A stretch of 64,000 nt of DNA from Craterilacuibacter sinensis (GCF_009831765.1 NZ_WSSB01000008.1:103552-167551), one strand, 5' to 3'. Positions 35,620-45,464 are shown, counted from the first letter of the stretch. A program made the numbers and translations. Notes: generated from the letters alone by a model not told the origin.

Positions 35620-36165
35620 TCAGTGCTTACCCAGCCCCAAAGCCAGCCAGCCGGCATGGCCCAACTTTTCCAGCGTCGCGCTATTGCGCTCGGCGATGGC
35701 ATCGGCCCCTGCCTCTTCCGCCACCGCCGCGTCCACGCTGGCGTCACGCAATAGATGCAGCGTGGCAAACGGGGCGCGGTTGACATAGTTGACCATATCG
35801 TCAGGCTCGCAACCGTCAAACTGGAAATCGGGATGGAAGTTGGCCACCTGCAATACGCCATCCAGCGCCTGCTCGCTGATGGCCTCATCCGCCAGCAGCA
35901 GCACATCGTTGAAATCGATAAAGTCGCTAAACAGCGTCGGATGGATCAGCAAGGTGGTATCAATCTCGCTCGCCGGCGTTTGTGCCAGCAATGCCAGCTC
36001 CCTATCCAGATCCTCGAGAAAACCATCCAGATGGCGCGCGTCGCTGACGACCAGCCGCACACGATTCTCCAGATACACCTTGCGCGCAAACGGACACAAA
36101 TCCAGCCCGATAACCGCTTTCTCCAGCCACAAGCGGGTGGCGGCGATCACATCTTCATGGCTCAT
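35620..36165 (-). CDS. DUF1415 family protein, copy 1
   Basis: 181 residues. Motifs: TRLWLEKAVIGLDLCPFARKVYLENRVRLVVSD, DTTLLIHPTLFSDFIDFND, HPDFQFDG, and NRAPFATLHLLRD. The family is widespread in proteobacteria and uncharacterised; a conserved CPFA cysteine is notable. AAGGAG 6 bases before the ATG at 36165 supports this start over a TTG two codons earlier. A paralogue lies 4.5 kb away (40110-40664). Confidence 0.88.
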   Translation of the reverse strand: MSHEDVIAATRLWLEKAVIGLDLCPFARKVYLENRVRLVVSDARHLDGFLEDLDRELALLAQTPASEIDTTLLIHPTLFSDFIDFNDVLLLADEAISEQALDGVLQVANFHPDFQFDGCEPDDMVNYVNRAPFATLHLLRDASVDAAVAEEAGADAIAERNSATLEKLGHAGWLALGLGKH

Positions 36166-36299
36166 GGCCAACTCCTTGCAAAAAGCGCAGTGTAAGCCGG
36201 CCGTCAGGCTGAACGACAGGTTTTTTGCCTGACAGATACGCTAGACAGCCACTTTACCCATAAGTCATTATAGGTGCTTGCCAAAGCCCCGTATTCATC

Positions 36300-37460
36300 A
36301 TGCTGACTCGTCAGGATCTCCCCGCCCTCGTCGCCGGTTTTGTCACGGTGCTGGTCGGCTATACCAGTTCGGCTGCCATCGTGTTTGAAGCGGCACGCAG
36401 CGCCGGCGCAAACCCGGCAGAAATCAGTTCCTGGCTGATGGCACTGGGGCTGGCCATGGGCATCAGCTGCATAGGTCTGTCGCTACGCTACAAGGTCCCG
36501 GTCGTCACCGCCTGGTCGACACCGGGCGCAGCGCTATTGATCACCAGCCTGTCCGGCGTCTCGCTGCCCGAGGCCATCGGGGCTTTCGTGTTTTCGGCAG
36601 GACTGATTACGCTCAGCGGCGTCAGCGGCCTGTTCGAGCGCATCATCGGGCGCATTCCCTTGCCCATGGCTTCGGCCATGCTGGCCGGCATTCTGGTGAA
36701 ATTCGGCATGAATGTATTCACCTCCATGCAAGCCAGCCTTACGCTGGTGCTGCCGATGTTTATTGCCTATCTCGTCCTCAAGCGCAGCTTGCCGCGCTAC
36801 GCCATTGTCGGCGTCCTGCTGCTGGGCATCGTATTGTCGGCAACGCAAGGGCAGTTGCAACTGCAGGGGCTGACCCTTGCGCTGGCAGTGCCGGTATGGA
36901 CAACGCCGGCGTTTAACCCGGCCGTACTCTTGGGCGTCGGCTTGCCGCTATTTGTGGTGACCATGGCATCACAAAATGTGCCCGGCGTGGCGACTTTGCG
37001 CGCCCATGGCTACCCGACACCGGTTTCACCACTGATCACCAGCACCGGGCTGATCAATCTGTTGCTGGCCCCCTTCGGTTGCTTTGCCCTGAATCTTGCC
37101 GCCATCACCGCCGCGCTATGCATGAATAGCGATGCCCATGCCGACCCCAAGCGCCGCTATCTGGCCAGCGTGGCGGCCGGCTGGTTTTACCTGCTGCTGG
37201 GCCTGTTCGGCGCGACGATCGGTGCGCTGCTTGCCGCCTTCCCGCAGACACTGGTACTGGCCATTGCCGGCCTTGCCCTGTTCGGCACCATTGCCGGCGG
37301 CCTCACCACCGCCATGCGCGACGAGCATTTACGCGAACCGGCACTGATCACCTTTCTGATCACCGCTTCAGGCTTGAGCCTGTGGGGTGTAGGCTCGGCA
37401 TTCTGGGGGCTGGTTGGCGGCGCGCTAGCCTTGTGGCTGCTACAGCCACGGACACGCTAA
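36300..37460 (+). CDS. benE: BenE family benzoate/proton symporter-like transporter
   Basis: 386 residues with about 12 hydrophobic helices. It carries the BenE signature (VAGFVTVLVGYTSSAAIVFEAARSAGA, VTAWSTPGAALL, ASQNVPGVATLRAHGY). Family members are linked with benzoate uptake, but no benzoate catabolic genes are in the window and the true substrate is unknown. It is followed, convergently, by a glutathione transferase gene. Confidence 0.88.
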   Translation: MLTRQDLPALVAGFVTVLVGYTSSAAIVFEAARSAGANPAEISSWLMALGLAMGISCIGLSLRYKVPVVTAWSTPGAALLITSLSGVSLPEAIGAFVFSAGLITLSGVSGLFERIIGRIPLPMASAMLAGILVKFGMNVFTSMQASLTLVLPMFIAYLVLKRSLPRYAIVGVLLLGIVLSATQGQLQLQGLTLALAVPVWTTPAFNPAVLLGVGLPLFVVTMASQNVPGVATLRAHGYPTPVSPLITSTGLINLLLAPFGCFALNLAAITAALCMNSDAHADPKRRYLASVAAGWFYLLLGLFGATIGALLAAFPQTLVLAIAGLALFGTIAGGLTTAMRDEHLREPALITFLITASGLSLWGVGSAFWGLVGGALALWLLQPRTR

Positions 37461-37468
37461 AGCATCAA

Positions 37469-38095
37469 TCAGGACGACTGCGGCACCGCCATGCCGCGCT
37501 GTACGGCAGGGCGCGCAGCCATCATGTCGGCCCAGCGCTGCACATGGGGAAAGTCAGCCAGCGCGACCATATGCCATTCATGGCGCGCAACCCACGGGTA
37601 AAGTGCAATATCGGCAATGCTGTAGTCACTACCGGCGACAAAGCGATGATCGGCCAGTTGCCGGTCCAGCACGCCATACAGGCGCAAGGTCTCGTCGTGA
37701 TAGCGCTTTTGCGCATACGGCAGGGTTTCGGGCGCATAGCGCAAAAAATGATGCGCCTGCCCCAGCATCGGGCCGAAGCCGCCCATCTGGAACATCAGCC
37801 ATTGCAGCACGCGATAACGCGCCGCCCCCGCTGCCGGCAGCAAGCGGCCGGTCTTGTCCGCCAGATAAATCAGGATGGCGCCTGACTCGAATAACGCCAG
37901 TGCTGTACCATCCGGGCCGTCTGGGTCAACGATGGCCGGAATCTTGTTGTTCGGGCTGATCTTGAGAAAGTCGGGCGCGAACTGCTCGCCCTGATTGATG
38001 TCGACCGGAAACACGGTGTAAGGCAGATCAAGCTCTTCCAGCGCGACAGAGATTTTCTTGCCGTTAGGCGTACCCCAGGTGTAAAGCTCTATCAT
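37469..38095 (-). CDS. Glutathione S-transferase family protein (YfcG/YghU-like, nu class)
   Basis: 208 residues. N-terminal thioredoxin-like half starts MIELYTWGTPNGKKISVALEELDLPY, with the TPNGKK motif of the nu-class disulfide reductases YfcG/YghU, and NNKIPAIVDPDG and ESGAILIYLADKTG for glutathione binding. C-terminal helical half follows. Probable GSH-dependent disulfide reductase. Confidence 0.9.
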   Translation of the reverse strand: MIELYTWGTPNGKKISVALEELDLPYTVFPVDINQGEQFAPDFLKISPNNKIPAIVDPDGPDGTALALFESGAILIYLADKTGRLLPAAGAARYRVLQWLMFQMGGFGPMLGQAHHFLRYAPETLPYAQKRYHDETLRLYGVLDRQLADHRFVAGSDYSIADIALYPWVARHEWHMVALADFPHVQRWADMMAARPAVQRGMAVPQSS

Positions 38096-38159
38096 GCTTC
38101 TGCCTCCTCGCTATTAATTCACTTAGCATAGAGCAAGGCAGAAGCGGCGGCCAGCCCCC

Positions 38160-40031
38160 TCAAACGCCCGCTTGCGTCCCCAGTTCCACCACTCGTCCGG
38201 GCGGCAGATGGTAATAGACAGCAGCACTTTCGCCCTGCCGCGCCAGCCAGCGGAACATGCTGCGCCGCCAGCGCGGCACATCTGCCAAAGTTTCCAGCGC
38301 ACTGACCCGGGTGAGAAAAAATGAGGTGTCTTCCAGCTGAACCGCCAGCCCCGCACGACCTGCCTGAGCCAGCGCCGCCGGCACATCCGGCTCTTCGCGA
38401 AAACCATAACGCAGATGCACGCACCACAGATCGGGCACCCGCATCTGCACCGTAACGCGCTCGGCTGCAGGCACGCGCGGCACCTCCTGTGCATCCACAT
38501 GCAACAATACAATCTGCCGGTGCAGCACTTTGTAATGCTTGATGTTTTGCTGCAAGGCCAGCGGCACGCCGGTCGGGTCCGAGCTCAGATACACCGCCAT
38601 GCCCTCTACCCGTAGCACATCCGGCGGCCGGGCGATAAAGTCAGCCAGCGTTTGTGCACAAGCATCACGCTGGCTGGCAATGGCGGCAGTGCCACGCTTC
38701 CAGCTGGTCATCAGGGCAAACAATACCAGTGCCAGCGTCAAGGGCACCCAGCCGCCGGCAATGATCTTGGTCGCGTTGGATGCAAAAAACAGCAGTTCAA
38801 CCAGCCACAAGCCCAGCAATAAGGCCATCAGTTTCAAGCGCTGCGTGCCGTGGAACGACAGGAACACCAGCGTCAGGCACAGCACGGTGGTGATATTCAT
38901 CGCGCCGGACACGGCGATGCCGTAAGCCGCCGCCATGGCATTGGGCGAGCGAAAGCCCAGCACCAGCAAAACCACCGCCAACAGCATCAGCCAGTTGATA
39001 CCGGGCAAGTACACTTGCCCGCGCTCGGCATCCGAGGTGTGTTTGACATTAAAGGGGGGCAGATAACCCAGATGGCCGGCTTGCACCGTCATGGAGAATA
39101 CGCCGGCGATGGTAGCCTGTGCCGCAATGACGGTTGCCAGCGTAGCCAGCACAACCAGAGGCAGTTGCAAGGCATCAGGCGCAAGGCCATAAAAGGGATG
39201 ATTAACGGCAGAAGGGTCGCGCAGCAGCAGCGCCCCCTGACCGAAATAATTGAGCATCAGTGCCGGCCACACAAGGCGGAACCAGGCCAGACGGATGGGG
39301 CGTGCGCCGAAATGTCCCATATCCGCATACAGTGCTTCGCCGCCGGTCATGGCCAGAAATACCGCCGATAGCAGCAAAAAAGCCGCACCTGGCGACTCGA
39401 TGGCAAAGCGGATGGCGTAAAGCGGACTCAAAGCCTTCAGTACAGATGGCTGCTGCACAATGCTGGCCGTGCCCAGCGCCGCCAGCGTCAACAGCCATAA
39501 CAGCATCACCGGCCCGAACAGACGCCCGACCGTGCCGCTGCCAAAGCGCTGGATGCCAAACAGCCCGCCCAGCACCAGCAGCGTCAACGGCAAAATCAGC
39601 GGGGTCAGTGCCGGATCCACCACACTCAGCCCCTCGATGGCAGAGAGCACCGAAATGGCCGGCGTAATCACCGCATCGCCAAAGAACAGCGCCGCACCGA
39701 AAATACCCAGCGCAACGGCAAAACCGGCCACACGCGGGTGCTGCGCAGCCTTGGCATGCACCCCCGCTGCCAGCGCCAGCACCCCGCCCTCACCGTCGTT
39801 ATCGAAGCGCAGCACCAGTAGCATATATTTGAGCGAAATCACCAACAGCACCGCCCAAAACAGTGCCGACAAAGTCGCCAGCACATGGGCTTCACTGGGC
39901 GTAAGGCCATACAACCCGACAAAAGCCATACGAAAAGCGTATAGCGGGCTGGTGCCGATATCGCCGTACACCACGCCCATTGCGGTCAAAGCCAATAACC
40001 ACGGTGTTTTGTTACTCGTTTGCTGTGCCAT
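38160..40031 (-). CDS. kup: Potassium uptake protein Kup
   Basis: 623-residue KUP/HAK/KT transporter: about 12 membrane helices in the first 430 residues (AMGVVYGDIGTSPLYAFRMAF at the start, FFGDAVITPAISVLSAIEGL), then a cytoplasmic C-terminal domain of about 190 residues. It imports potassium with protons. The ATG at 40031 with GACGGGAA upstream was chosen; the frame continues 11 codons further. The same window has the high-affinity Kdp system. Confidence 0.95.
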   Translation of the reverse strand: MAQQTSNKTPWLLALTAMGVVYGDIGTSPLYAFRMAFVGLYGLTPSEAHVLATLSALFWAVLLVISLKYMLLVLRFDNDGEGGVLALAAGVHAKAAQHPRVAGFAVALGIFGAALFFGDAVITPAISVLSAIEGLSVVDPALTPLILPLTLLVLGGLFGIQRFGSGTVGRLFGPVMLLWLLTLAALGTASIVQQPSVLKALSPLYAIRFAIESPGAAFLLLSAVFLAMTGGEALYADMGHFGARPIRLAWFRLVWPALMLNYFGQGALLLRDPSAVNHPFYGLAPDALQLPLVVLATLATVIAAQATIAGVFSMTVQAGHLGYLPPFNVKHTSDAERGQVYLPGINWLMLLAVVLLVLGFRSPNAMAAAYGIAVSGAMNITTVLCLTLVFLSFHGTQRLKLMALLLGLWLVELLFFASNATKIIAGGWVPLTLALVLFALMTSWKRGTAAIASQRDACAQTLADFIARPPDVLRVEGMAVYLSSDPTGVPLALQQNIKHYKVLHRQIVLLHVDAQEVPRVPAAERVTVQMRVPDLWCVHLRYGFREEPDVPAALAQAGRAGLAVQLEDTSFFLTRVSALETLADVPRWRRSMFRWLARQGESAAVYYHLPPGRVVELGTQAGV

Positions 40032-40109
40032 TTCCCGTCCCGCCAAGCATGCTGTCCAGTTCATTCCCTATGCCTAGCCTAGACGAGTTCGATGCCATCA
40101 CCGCCTTGC

Positions 40110-40664
40110 TTACTTGCGCTGCGGCATGGGAATACCCAAATCCGCCCAAGCGGCCGGTCCCATTTCCTGCAGCAGGGCAATATTGCGCCGGTAGATGGCA
40201 TCGGTGTCGGGCATGGCCGCTACCGCGCGCGCGATACTCGATTCACGAATCAGATGCAGGGTCGGATAAGGCGAACGGTTGGTGTAGTTGCTGATTTCAT
40301 CCGCCTCGGTGCCCTCGAAACGAAAGTCGGGGTGAAACGGGGCAATCTGCAAGATGCCGTCCAGACCATGCTCGGGCAAAGCCGCATCGGCAATGTCCAG
40401 CATCTGGTTGAAGTCGTCAAAATCGGGAAATAACGAGGGATGTACCAGCAAGGTCGTGTCAGTCTCATCGGGACTGGCGGCCGCCAGAAAGTCGAGTTCG
40501 CGATCCAGTTCTTCCAGAAAAGCATCCAGATGCGGCGCCTCGCTGACCACGATGCGGATCTGGTTTTTCACATAGACCGACTTGGCAAACGGACACAGAT
40601 TCAGCCCGATCACCGCCTTCTCCAGCCAGATGCGGGTGGCGGCAACAATCTCTTCTTGTTTCAT
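40110..40664 (-). CDS. DUF1415 family protein, copy 2
   Basis: 184 residues, roughly half identical to the protein at 35620-36165 (shared TRxWLEKAVIGLxLCPFA, DTTLLxHPxLFxDFxDFN, NRxPxxTLHLxR). Function unknown. It is upstream of kup in the same direction, 78 bp from its start, so it could share a transcript. Confidence 0.88.
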   Translation of the reverse strand: MKQEEIVAATRIWLEKAVIGLNLCPFAKSVYVKNQIRIVVSEAPHLDAFLEELDRELDFLAAASPDETDTTLLVHPSLFPDFDDFNQMLDIADAALPEHGLDGILQIAPFHPDFRFEGTEADEISNYTNRSPYPTLHLIRESSIARAVAAMPDTDAIYRRNIALLQEMGPAAWADLGIPMPQRK

Positions 40665-40804
40665 GTATCAGGCTCGCAAAAGCCCAGTGTACGCTGAAAA
40701 AGGGATGTCTCCGTGACGGGTTGCTGCTTATACATCAGCCCCCCTTCCCCGTCAGCCTCACGCAGATGAAAAGCACCGCCCGTACAGGGCAAAAAGATGG
40801 GCGT

Positions 40805-40832
40805 AAAAAACCCCTGTCTTCAGGACAGGGGT
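40805..40832 (-). terminator. Terminator after potF-like gene 1
   Basis: Minus strand: 9-bp stem ACCCCTGTC/GACAGGGGT, 5-base loop, then TTTTTT. Confidence 0.95.
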
Positions 40833-40856
40833 CGATTTGGCGAATAAGCAAAAAGC

Positions 40857-41948
40857 CTAGTGTCCGGCTTTCAGGTTCTGCCACAGGCGGGTATAGCCCT
40901 GAATCACCTTGGGGGGCATGGTCAGCAACACAAAGCTGCTCTTAAGATCATCCTTGCTCGGGAAGATGGAGCGGTCGCTGACGTACGCCTTGTTGACGAA
41001 CTTGCGCGCGGCCAGCGAGCCTGGTGCATAGGTAACGGCATTGGCGTTATTCGCGGCGACCTTGGCGTCCAGGGCGTAATTGATGAACTTGAGCGCATTG
41101 TCGCTATTGGCCGAGTCTTTCGGAATCACCATGCTGTCAACCCAGATACCGGTACCCTGCTTGGGCATCAGCACCTCGATCTTCACCCCGTTTTTAGCCT
41201 CGGCCGCTCGGCGCTTGGCGATATTCAGGTCTCCCGAATAGCCCATGGCCACACACACAGAACCACCGGCCAGCTCATTGATATAGCCGGATGACGAGAA
41301 GCGGGCATAGGACTTGCGTGCCGCCTTCAGCTGCGGCAGCAAGGCTTTGTAGTCTTCGACATTGGTGCTGTTCGGGTTTTTGCCGGCGTAATGCAACGCC
41401 ATCGGGAAAAATTCGGTTGGGGAGTCCAGCACGCTGACACCGCAACTCTTGAGCTTGGCGACCACCTCGGGCTTGAAAATCATGTCCCACGGGTTGGCAG
41501 GCAAGCTGCCGCCCAGCGCCTTCTTCACCTTGTCGGTATTGATGGCCAGTGTATTCAAGCCCCAGAAGTAAGGCACCGCGTATTGATTGCCCGGATCGAA
41601 CTGCGCCATGATGCGCATCAATTCGGGGTCAAGATCCTTGTAGTTGGGGATCTTGCTCTTGTCTATCGGCTTGAACATGCCGGCCTTGATGCCCAGCTCC
41701 AGCGTATTGCTCGACGGCACAACCAGATCGTAACCGGTGTTGCCGGTCATCAGCTTGGCACGCAATACTTCATTACTGTCGTAGACGTCGTAGCGCACAT
41801 TGATACCGGTAGCCTTCTTGAAATTAGGCACCGTATCTTCGGCGATATAGTCCGACCAGTTATAGATGTTCAAGGTACCTGCGGCGTAAACGGCCGGCGC
41901 CAACAAAGCAAGGCCCAAGGCCAGGGTGCTCAGCGGTTTGATTGTCAT
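40857..41948 (-). CDS. Polyamine ABC transporter substrate-binding protein (PotF/PotD-like), copy 1
   Basis: 363 residues with a signal peptide (LSTLALGLALLAPAVYA) and the PotF fold: GTLNIYNWSDYIAEDTVPNFKKATGINVRYDVYDSNE is the conserved N-terminal motif and WVDSMVIPKDSANSDNALKFINY marks the hinge region. It probably binds putrescine or spermidine in the periplasm. No permease or ATPase gene is in the window. Two paralogues follow upstream (42187-43275 and 46301-47392). Confidence 0.92.
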   Translation of the reverse strand: MTIKPLSTLALGLALLAPAVYAAGTLNIYNWSDYIAEDTVPNFKKATGINVRYDVYDSNEVLRAKLMTGNTGYDLVVPSSNTLELGIKAGMFKPIDKSKIPNYKDLDPELMRIMAQFDPGNQYAVPYFWGLNTLAINTDKVKKALGGSLPANPWDMIFKPEVVAKLKSCGVSVLDSPTEFFPMALHYAGKNPNSTNVEDYKALLPQLKAARKSYARFSSSGYINELAGGSVCVAMGYSGDLNIAKRRAAEAKNGVKIEVLMPKQGTGIWVDSMVIPKDSANSDNALKFINYALDAKVAANNANAVTYAPGSLAARKFVNKAYVSDRSIFPSKDDLKSSFVLLTMPPKVIQGYTRLWQNLKAGH

Positions 41949-42126
41949 CTTGGTTTTCTCCTTTGCCGATACAAAAGGCCGACGGTTCTATTGCGCCGGC
42001 TCTCAGGCAGAGGCTAACCCCGATGGCATCGGCATGTCTAATGTTTTATTAAACACACACCATGACCAACCCACAGCAACAAAAACCACATCGGCTGCAA
42101 GCCCTGCAAACAAAGGATCCAAAACA

Positions 42127-42157
42127 AAACACCCTATCCGGCAAAGGACAGGGTGTT
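42127..42157 (-). terminator. Terminator after potF-like gene 2
   Basis: 12-bp stem (one mismatch) AACACCCTATCC/GGACAGGGTGTT, followed on the minus strand by TTTGTTTT. Confidence 0.85.
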
Positions 42158-42186
42158 GATTTGTTTAAACAAAACTAAAAACAACA

Positions 42187-43275
42187 TCAGCGCCCTGACT
42201 TCAGACCCTGCCACAGGCGGGTGTAGCCCTGTATGGTATGCGCCGGCAGTGTTTTACCGACAAAGCTGCCCTTCATATCGTCTGCTGTCGGGAAAATAGT
42301 ACGGTCATTCACATAAGCCGGACTCATGTATTGGCGCGCTGCCGGCACACCGGGCGCGTACGTCACCGCGTTGGCATTGGCCGCTGCGGTTTTCGGTTCC
42401 AGCATGGCGTTAATAAAACGGTAGGCATTGTCGACATTGACCGCATCCTTGGGAATGGCCATCACATCCACCCAAACGTCCAGCCCGGACTTGGGCAGCA
42501 TCACCTGGATATTCACCCCGTTCTTTGCCTCGGCAGCACGGCGCTTGGCGATATTCAGATCACCGGAAAAGCCCATGGCGACACAGACCGAACCACCGGC
42601 CAGCTCGTTGATATAACCGGACGAGGAAAATCTGCTGTAATTGGGGCGCAGCTGTTTGAGTGCCGGCATCATGGCCTGATAGTCGGCCAGATTTTCGGTA
42701 TTGGGATCTTTGCCGTAGTAATGTAAGGCGGCCGGAAAGAATTCGCTGGGCGAATCAAAGACGCTAATGCCGCAGCCCTTCAATTTTGCCGCCAGCTCCG
42801 GCTTGAACACCAGATCCCATGGGTTGTCAGGCAGCTTGCCGCCCAGCGCCTTCTTCACCTTGTCGACATTGATGCCCAGCGTGTTGATGCCCCAAAAGTA
42901 CGGGACCGAATAGGCATTACCCGGGTCGAACTGCGTCATCAGCTTCAATAGCGCCGGATCCAGATTTTTGTAATTGGGGATCTTGTTCTTGTCCAGCGGC
43001 AAAAACATGCCGGCCTTGACGCCCAGCCCCAGCGTATTATGCGATGGCACCACGATGTCGTAACCGGTTTTACCCGTCATCAGTTTGGCGCGTAACACCT
43101 CGTTACTATCGTAAATGTCGTAGCGCACCTTGATCTTGTTGGCCTTCTCGAATGCAGGCACCGTCCCCTCTGCAATGTAATCCGACCAATTGTAAACATT
43201 GAGCGTACCGGCGGCCTGCGCCAAGGGCATCGCCAGCATCAGGCCCAGGCTGACCGCAGTGGTAATGGCTTTCAT
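42187..43275 (-). CDS. PotF/PotD-like substrate-binding protein, copy 2
   Basis: 362 residues; ATG at 43275 preceded by GGAGAAACA. The start gives a signal peptide (MKAITTAVSLGLMLAMPLAQA). Motifs parallel copy 1 (GTLNVYNWSDYIAEGTVPAFEKANKIKVRYDIYDSNE, IQGYTRLWQGLKSGR). It is closely related to copies 1 and 3, pointing to tandem duplication. Its own terminator separates it from copy 1. Confidence 0.92.
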   Translation of the reverse strand: MKAITTAVSLGLMLAMPLAQAAGTLNVYNWSDYIAEGTVPAFEKANKIKVRYDIYDSNEVLRAKLMTGKTGYDIVVPSHNTLGLGVKAGMFLPLDKNKIPNYKNLDPALLKLMTQFDPGNAYSVPYFWGINTLGINVDKVKKALGGKLPDNPWDLVFKPELAAKLKGCGISVFDSPSEFFPAALHYYGKDPNTENLADYQAMMPALKQLRPNYSRFSSSGYINELAGGSVCVAMGFSGDLNIAKRRAAEAKNGVNIQVMLPKSGLDVWVDVMAIPKDAVNVDNAYRFINAMLEPKTAAANANAVTYAPGVPAARQYMSPAYVNDRTIFPTADDMKGSFVGKTLPAHTIQGYTRLWQGLKSGR

Positions 43276-43357
43276 CTTGTTTCTCCAGTCGCTTTGCAAT
43301 TTAAAGCGCCTCTAGCGGACGCATTGATTCGAATAGGCAGACGCTTTCCAACAACAA

Positions 43358-43385
43358 AGCCGGCCGGTTAGCACCCCGGCCGGCT
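43358..43385 (-). terminator. Terminator after the amidohydrolase gene
   Basis: 10-bp stem AGCCGGCCGG/CCGGCCGGCT with an 8-base loop and a T-rich tail (TTGTTGTT) on the minus strand. Confidence 0.8.
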
Positions 43386-43431
43386 GCATAAACGCCATGA
43401 CAAAGCTATCACGACTATGGCATGAACGGCC

Positions 43432-45369
43432 CTATTTCTTGCGGTACACCACCTTGCCTTTGAATACGGTCATATCGACTTCGGTTTCGGCAATTTTCTG
43501 CGGCTCACCTGCCGCGACCAGATCAAACAGGTTCTGGTTCAACACGATAAAGTCGGCCGACTTGCCACGCTCCAGCGAACCGGTCAGCTTGTCCTGACGC
43601 ACAGCGCGCGCACCATTGATGGTGTAGGCCGCCAGCAGGTTCTGCAAAGAAGTACGCTCGATTGCGGTGTAGCCCTTGTCGCCATTGTCCACGCTTGAGC
43701 GGGTCACGCCGGTGGCGATATTAACGAACGGACGCGGATCACGACTATCAACCGGTGCATCGCTGCCGGCGACCAGCACCGCGCCCGCCTTGCGTGCAGA
43801 CTCGACCGGATAAAAGGCCTGCTTCACATAGCCCATAGGGTCATACAGCACATCCATGATGGACTGCCCCTTCTTGCTAGGCTGGATGAACGGTGTCACC
43901 AGCAGATCGTAAGCGATGGACGGCGAAGTCCAGGCATAGGTAAAGGTCAGGAATACCCCCAACTTGCCGAGGCGGACCTGATCTTCCGGTGCCACCATCT
44001 GCAAGTGTGCAATAGTGTGCGGAATCTTGCTGTCACCGTTGCGGTCCCGCGCCGCTTGCAGCGCATCGACCGCCACCCGAGTACTGCGGTCACCAATGCT
44101 GTGCATGTGGACACTGAAACCGTCCTTGTCCAGCGCGCTCACATAATTCGCCAGATCCTCGCCCTTGTAGTTGACGATGCCCTTATTGCCCGAGTCTTCG
44201 CTGTCTGCCTCAACCGTGGTGGTGTCGCTGGCCGGGTCATACTTAAGATGCGGTGTTTGGTAGTTATGGATCATGCCGGCATTCGGGGCGACCGGCGGAT
44301 TACTGAACGGGTCGCCTTCCAGCACGCCATCGACAAAAATCTTGACCGCATCCGCCTTGATCAGCGGATTAGCGGCAAAGGCGCTACGCGCCTCGTTTGC
44401 CTTTTTCAGGTGACCCGGGATATCCACCACGCCCGCGTAATCATCCATATTGAAACAGGTGGCCGCCGTCACGCGCATATTCAGCAAATTGCGCTTTTGC
44501 ATGCTGAGGTAACGGTCGCGAACGAAATCGTTGGCACAGGCATCCTGAATACCGGTAATACCGCGCGACGCCATCATCTCGGACACTTTGGGCAAAATGG
44601 CCTCGTACAACTGCTCGGCTTCCTTGCCATGGGCACTTAACACACCCGTGTCAGGCACCGGAATGGCGGCACGGGCATCCTCGCGGATCACTCCGCTATC
44701 AAGGTTGACATAGGGGGCAAACGCCTCGAATACCGCACCTGTAGCCAGCGATGCCGCATTGAAGCCGACCGTGTTACCTTTCTCATCCTGCGCCATGGCC
44801 AGCGCTGCCGAGTTGTAGGCACTGGCATGCCCGTCCACACCAGCCAGCATCACCGGATTGTTAGGCGCAGCAGCATCCAGCGCCTGCCTGACATTCTGGT
44901 AATTGGCGGTGACATTATTACCCTCGTATGGCGACCACTGGTTCACCACCAGCCAATCCCCTGCCTTGGGCGCGTACTTGGGCAGGCAGGTCTTCACCTT
45001 GTTGGCCAGTTCGTCCAGCGTCACCGCCTTGCCGTCGATATCGCACATATCCAGCGCCACCGTTCCCAAGGCATGGATATGGTTGTCATGCAGGCCGGGC
45101 AGCACCATCTTGCCGCCCAGATCCACGACCGGGTAGCCACGATTCTTATAAGCCTCGGCATCGGCCCGGCTTCCCACCTGCACTAGCTGCCCCCCCTCCA
45201 CCACAAAGGCGTCGGCTACCGACTGTTTATCGTCCTGCGTATACACCTTGCCATTGATATAAATGGTGCCCTCTTTGGGCTGGCTACTCCCGCCCGAACT
45301 GCTGCAACCGGCCAGCAATAACAGCCCCATGATCATGGCCCGCTGGCCACCTGCTACGGTATTCAACAT
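43432..45369 (-). CDS. Lipoprotein amidohydrolase of the YtcJ/NfdA type (amidohydrolase 3)
   Basis: 645 residues. A lipobox LLLLAGC near residue 22 predicts an outer- or inner-membrane lipoprotein with the enzyme in the periplasm. The catalytic part has the metal motif HDNHIHALG, the lysine/VDG segment KADAVKIFVDGVLEG, and later HMHSIGDRSTRVAV, TIAHLQM and GSDAPVDSRDPRPF. The family hydrolyses formamides, amides and imino compounds; the substrate here is unknown. Divergent from a TetR gene, with tandem palindromes in the gap. Confidence 0.88.
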   Translation of the reverse strand: MLNTVAGGQRAMIMGLLLLAGCSSSGGSSQPKEGTIYINGKVYTQDDKQSVADAFVVEGGQLVQVGSRADAEAYKNRGYPVVDLGGKMVLPGLHDNHIHALGTVALDMCDIDGKAVTLDELANKVKTCLPKYAPKAGDWLVVNQWSPYEGNNVTANYQNVRQALDAAAPNNPVMLAGVDGHASAYNSAALAMAQDEKGNTVGFNAASLATGAVFEAFAPYVNLDSGVIREDARAAIPVPDTGVLSAHGKEAEQLYEAILPKVSEMMASRGITGIQDACANDFVRDRYLSMQKRNLLNMRVTAATCFNMDDYAGVVDIPGHLKKANEARSAFAANPLIKADAVKIFVDGVLEGDPFSNPPVAPNAGMIHNYQTPHLKYDPASDTTTVEADSEDSGNKGIVNYKGEDLANYVSALDKDGFSVHMHSIGDRSTRVAVDALQAARDRNGDSKIPHTIAHLQMVAPEDQVRLGKLGVFLTFTYAWTSPSIAYDLLVTPFIQPSKKGQSIMDVLYDPMGYVKQAFYPVESARKAGAVLVAGSDAPVDSRDPRPFVNIATGVTRSSVDNGDKGYTAIERTSLQNLLAAYTINGARAVRQDKLTGSLERGKSADFIVLNQNLFDLVAAGEPQKIAETEVDMTVFKGKVVYRKK

Positions 45370-45427
45370 ATCTCTCCTCCATTATTTGACTGCGGCATTT
45401 GCTCTGATTGTCACCACACCTCCTTTA

Positions 45428-45464
45428 TTGCAGCTATTACTGTAAATTGCAGCTATTACTGCAA
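45428..45464. promoter_or_regulatory. Two tandem palindromes, probable TetR operators
   Basis: TTGCAGCTATTACTGTAA (45428-45445) and TTGCAGCTATTACTGCAA (45447-45464), 19 bp apart. Each has inverted TTGCAG/CTGCAA-type arms; the second is perfect. They lie between the divergent amidohydrolase and TetR genes. Confidence 0.8.
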
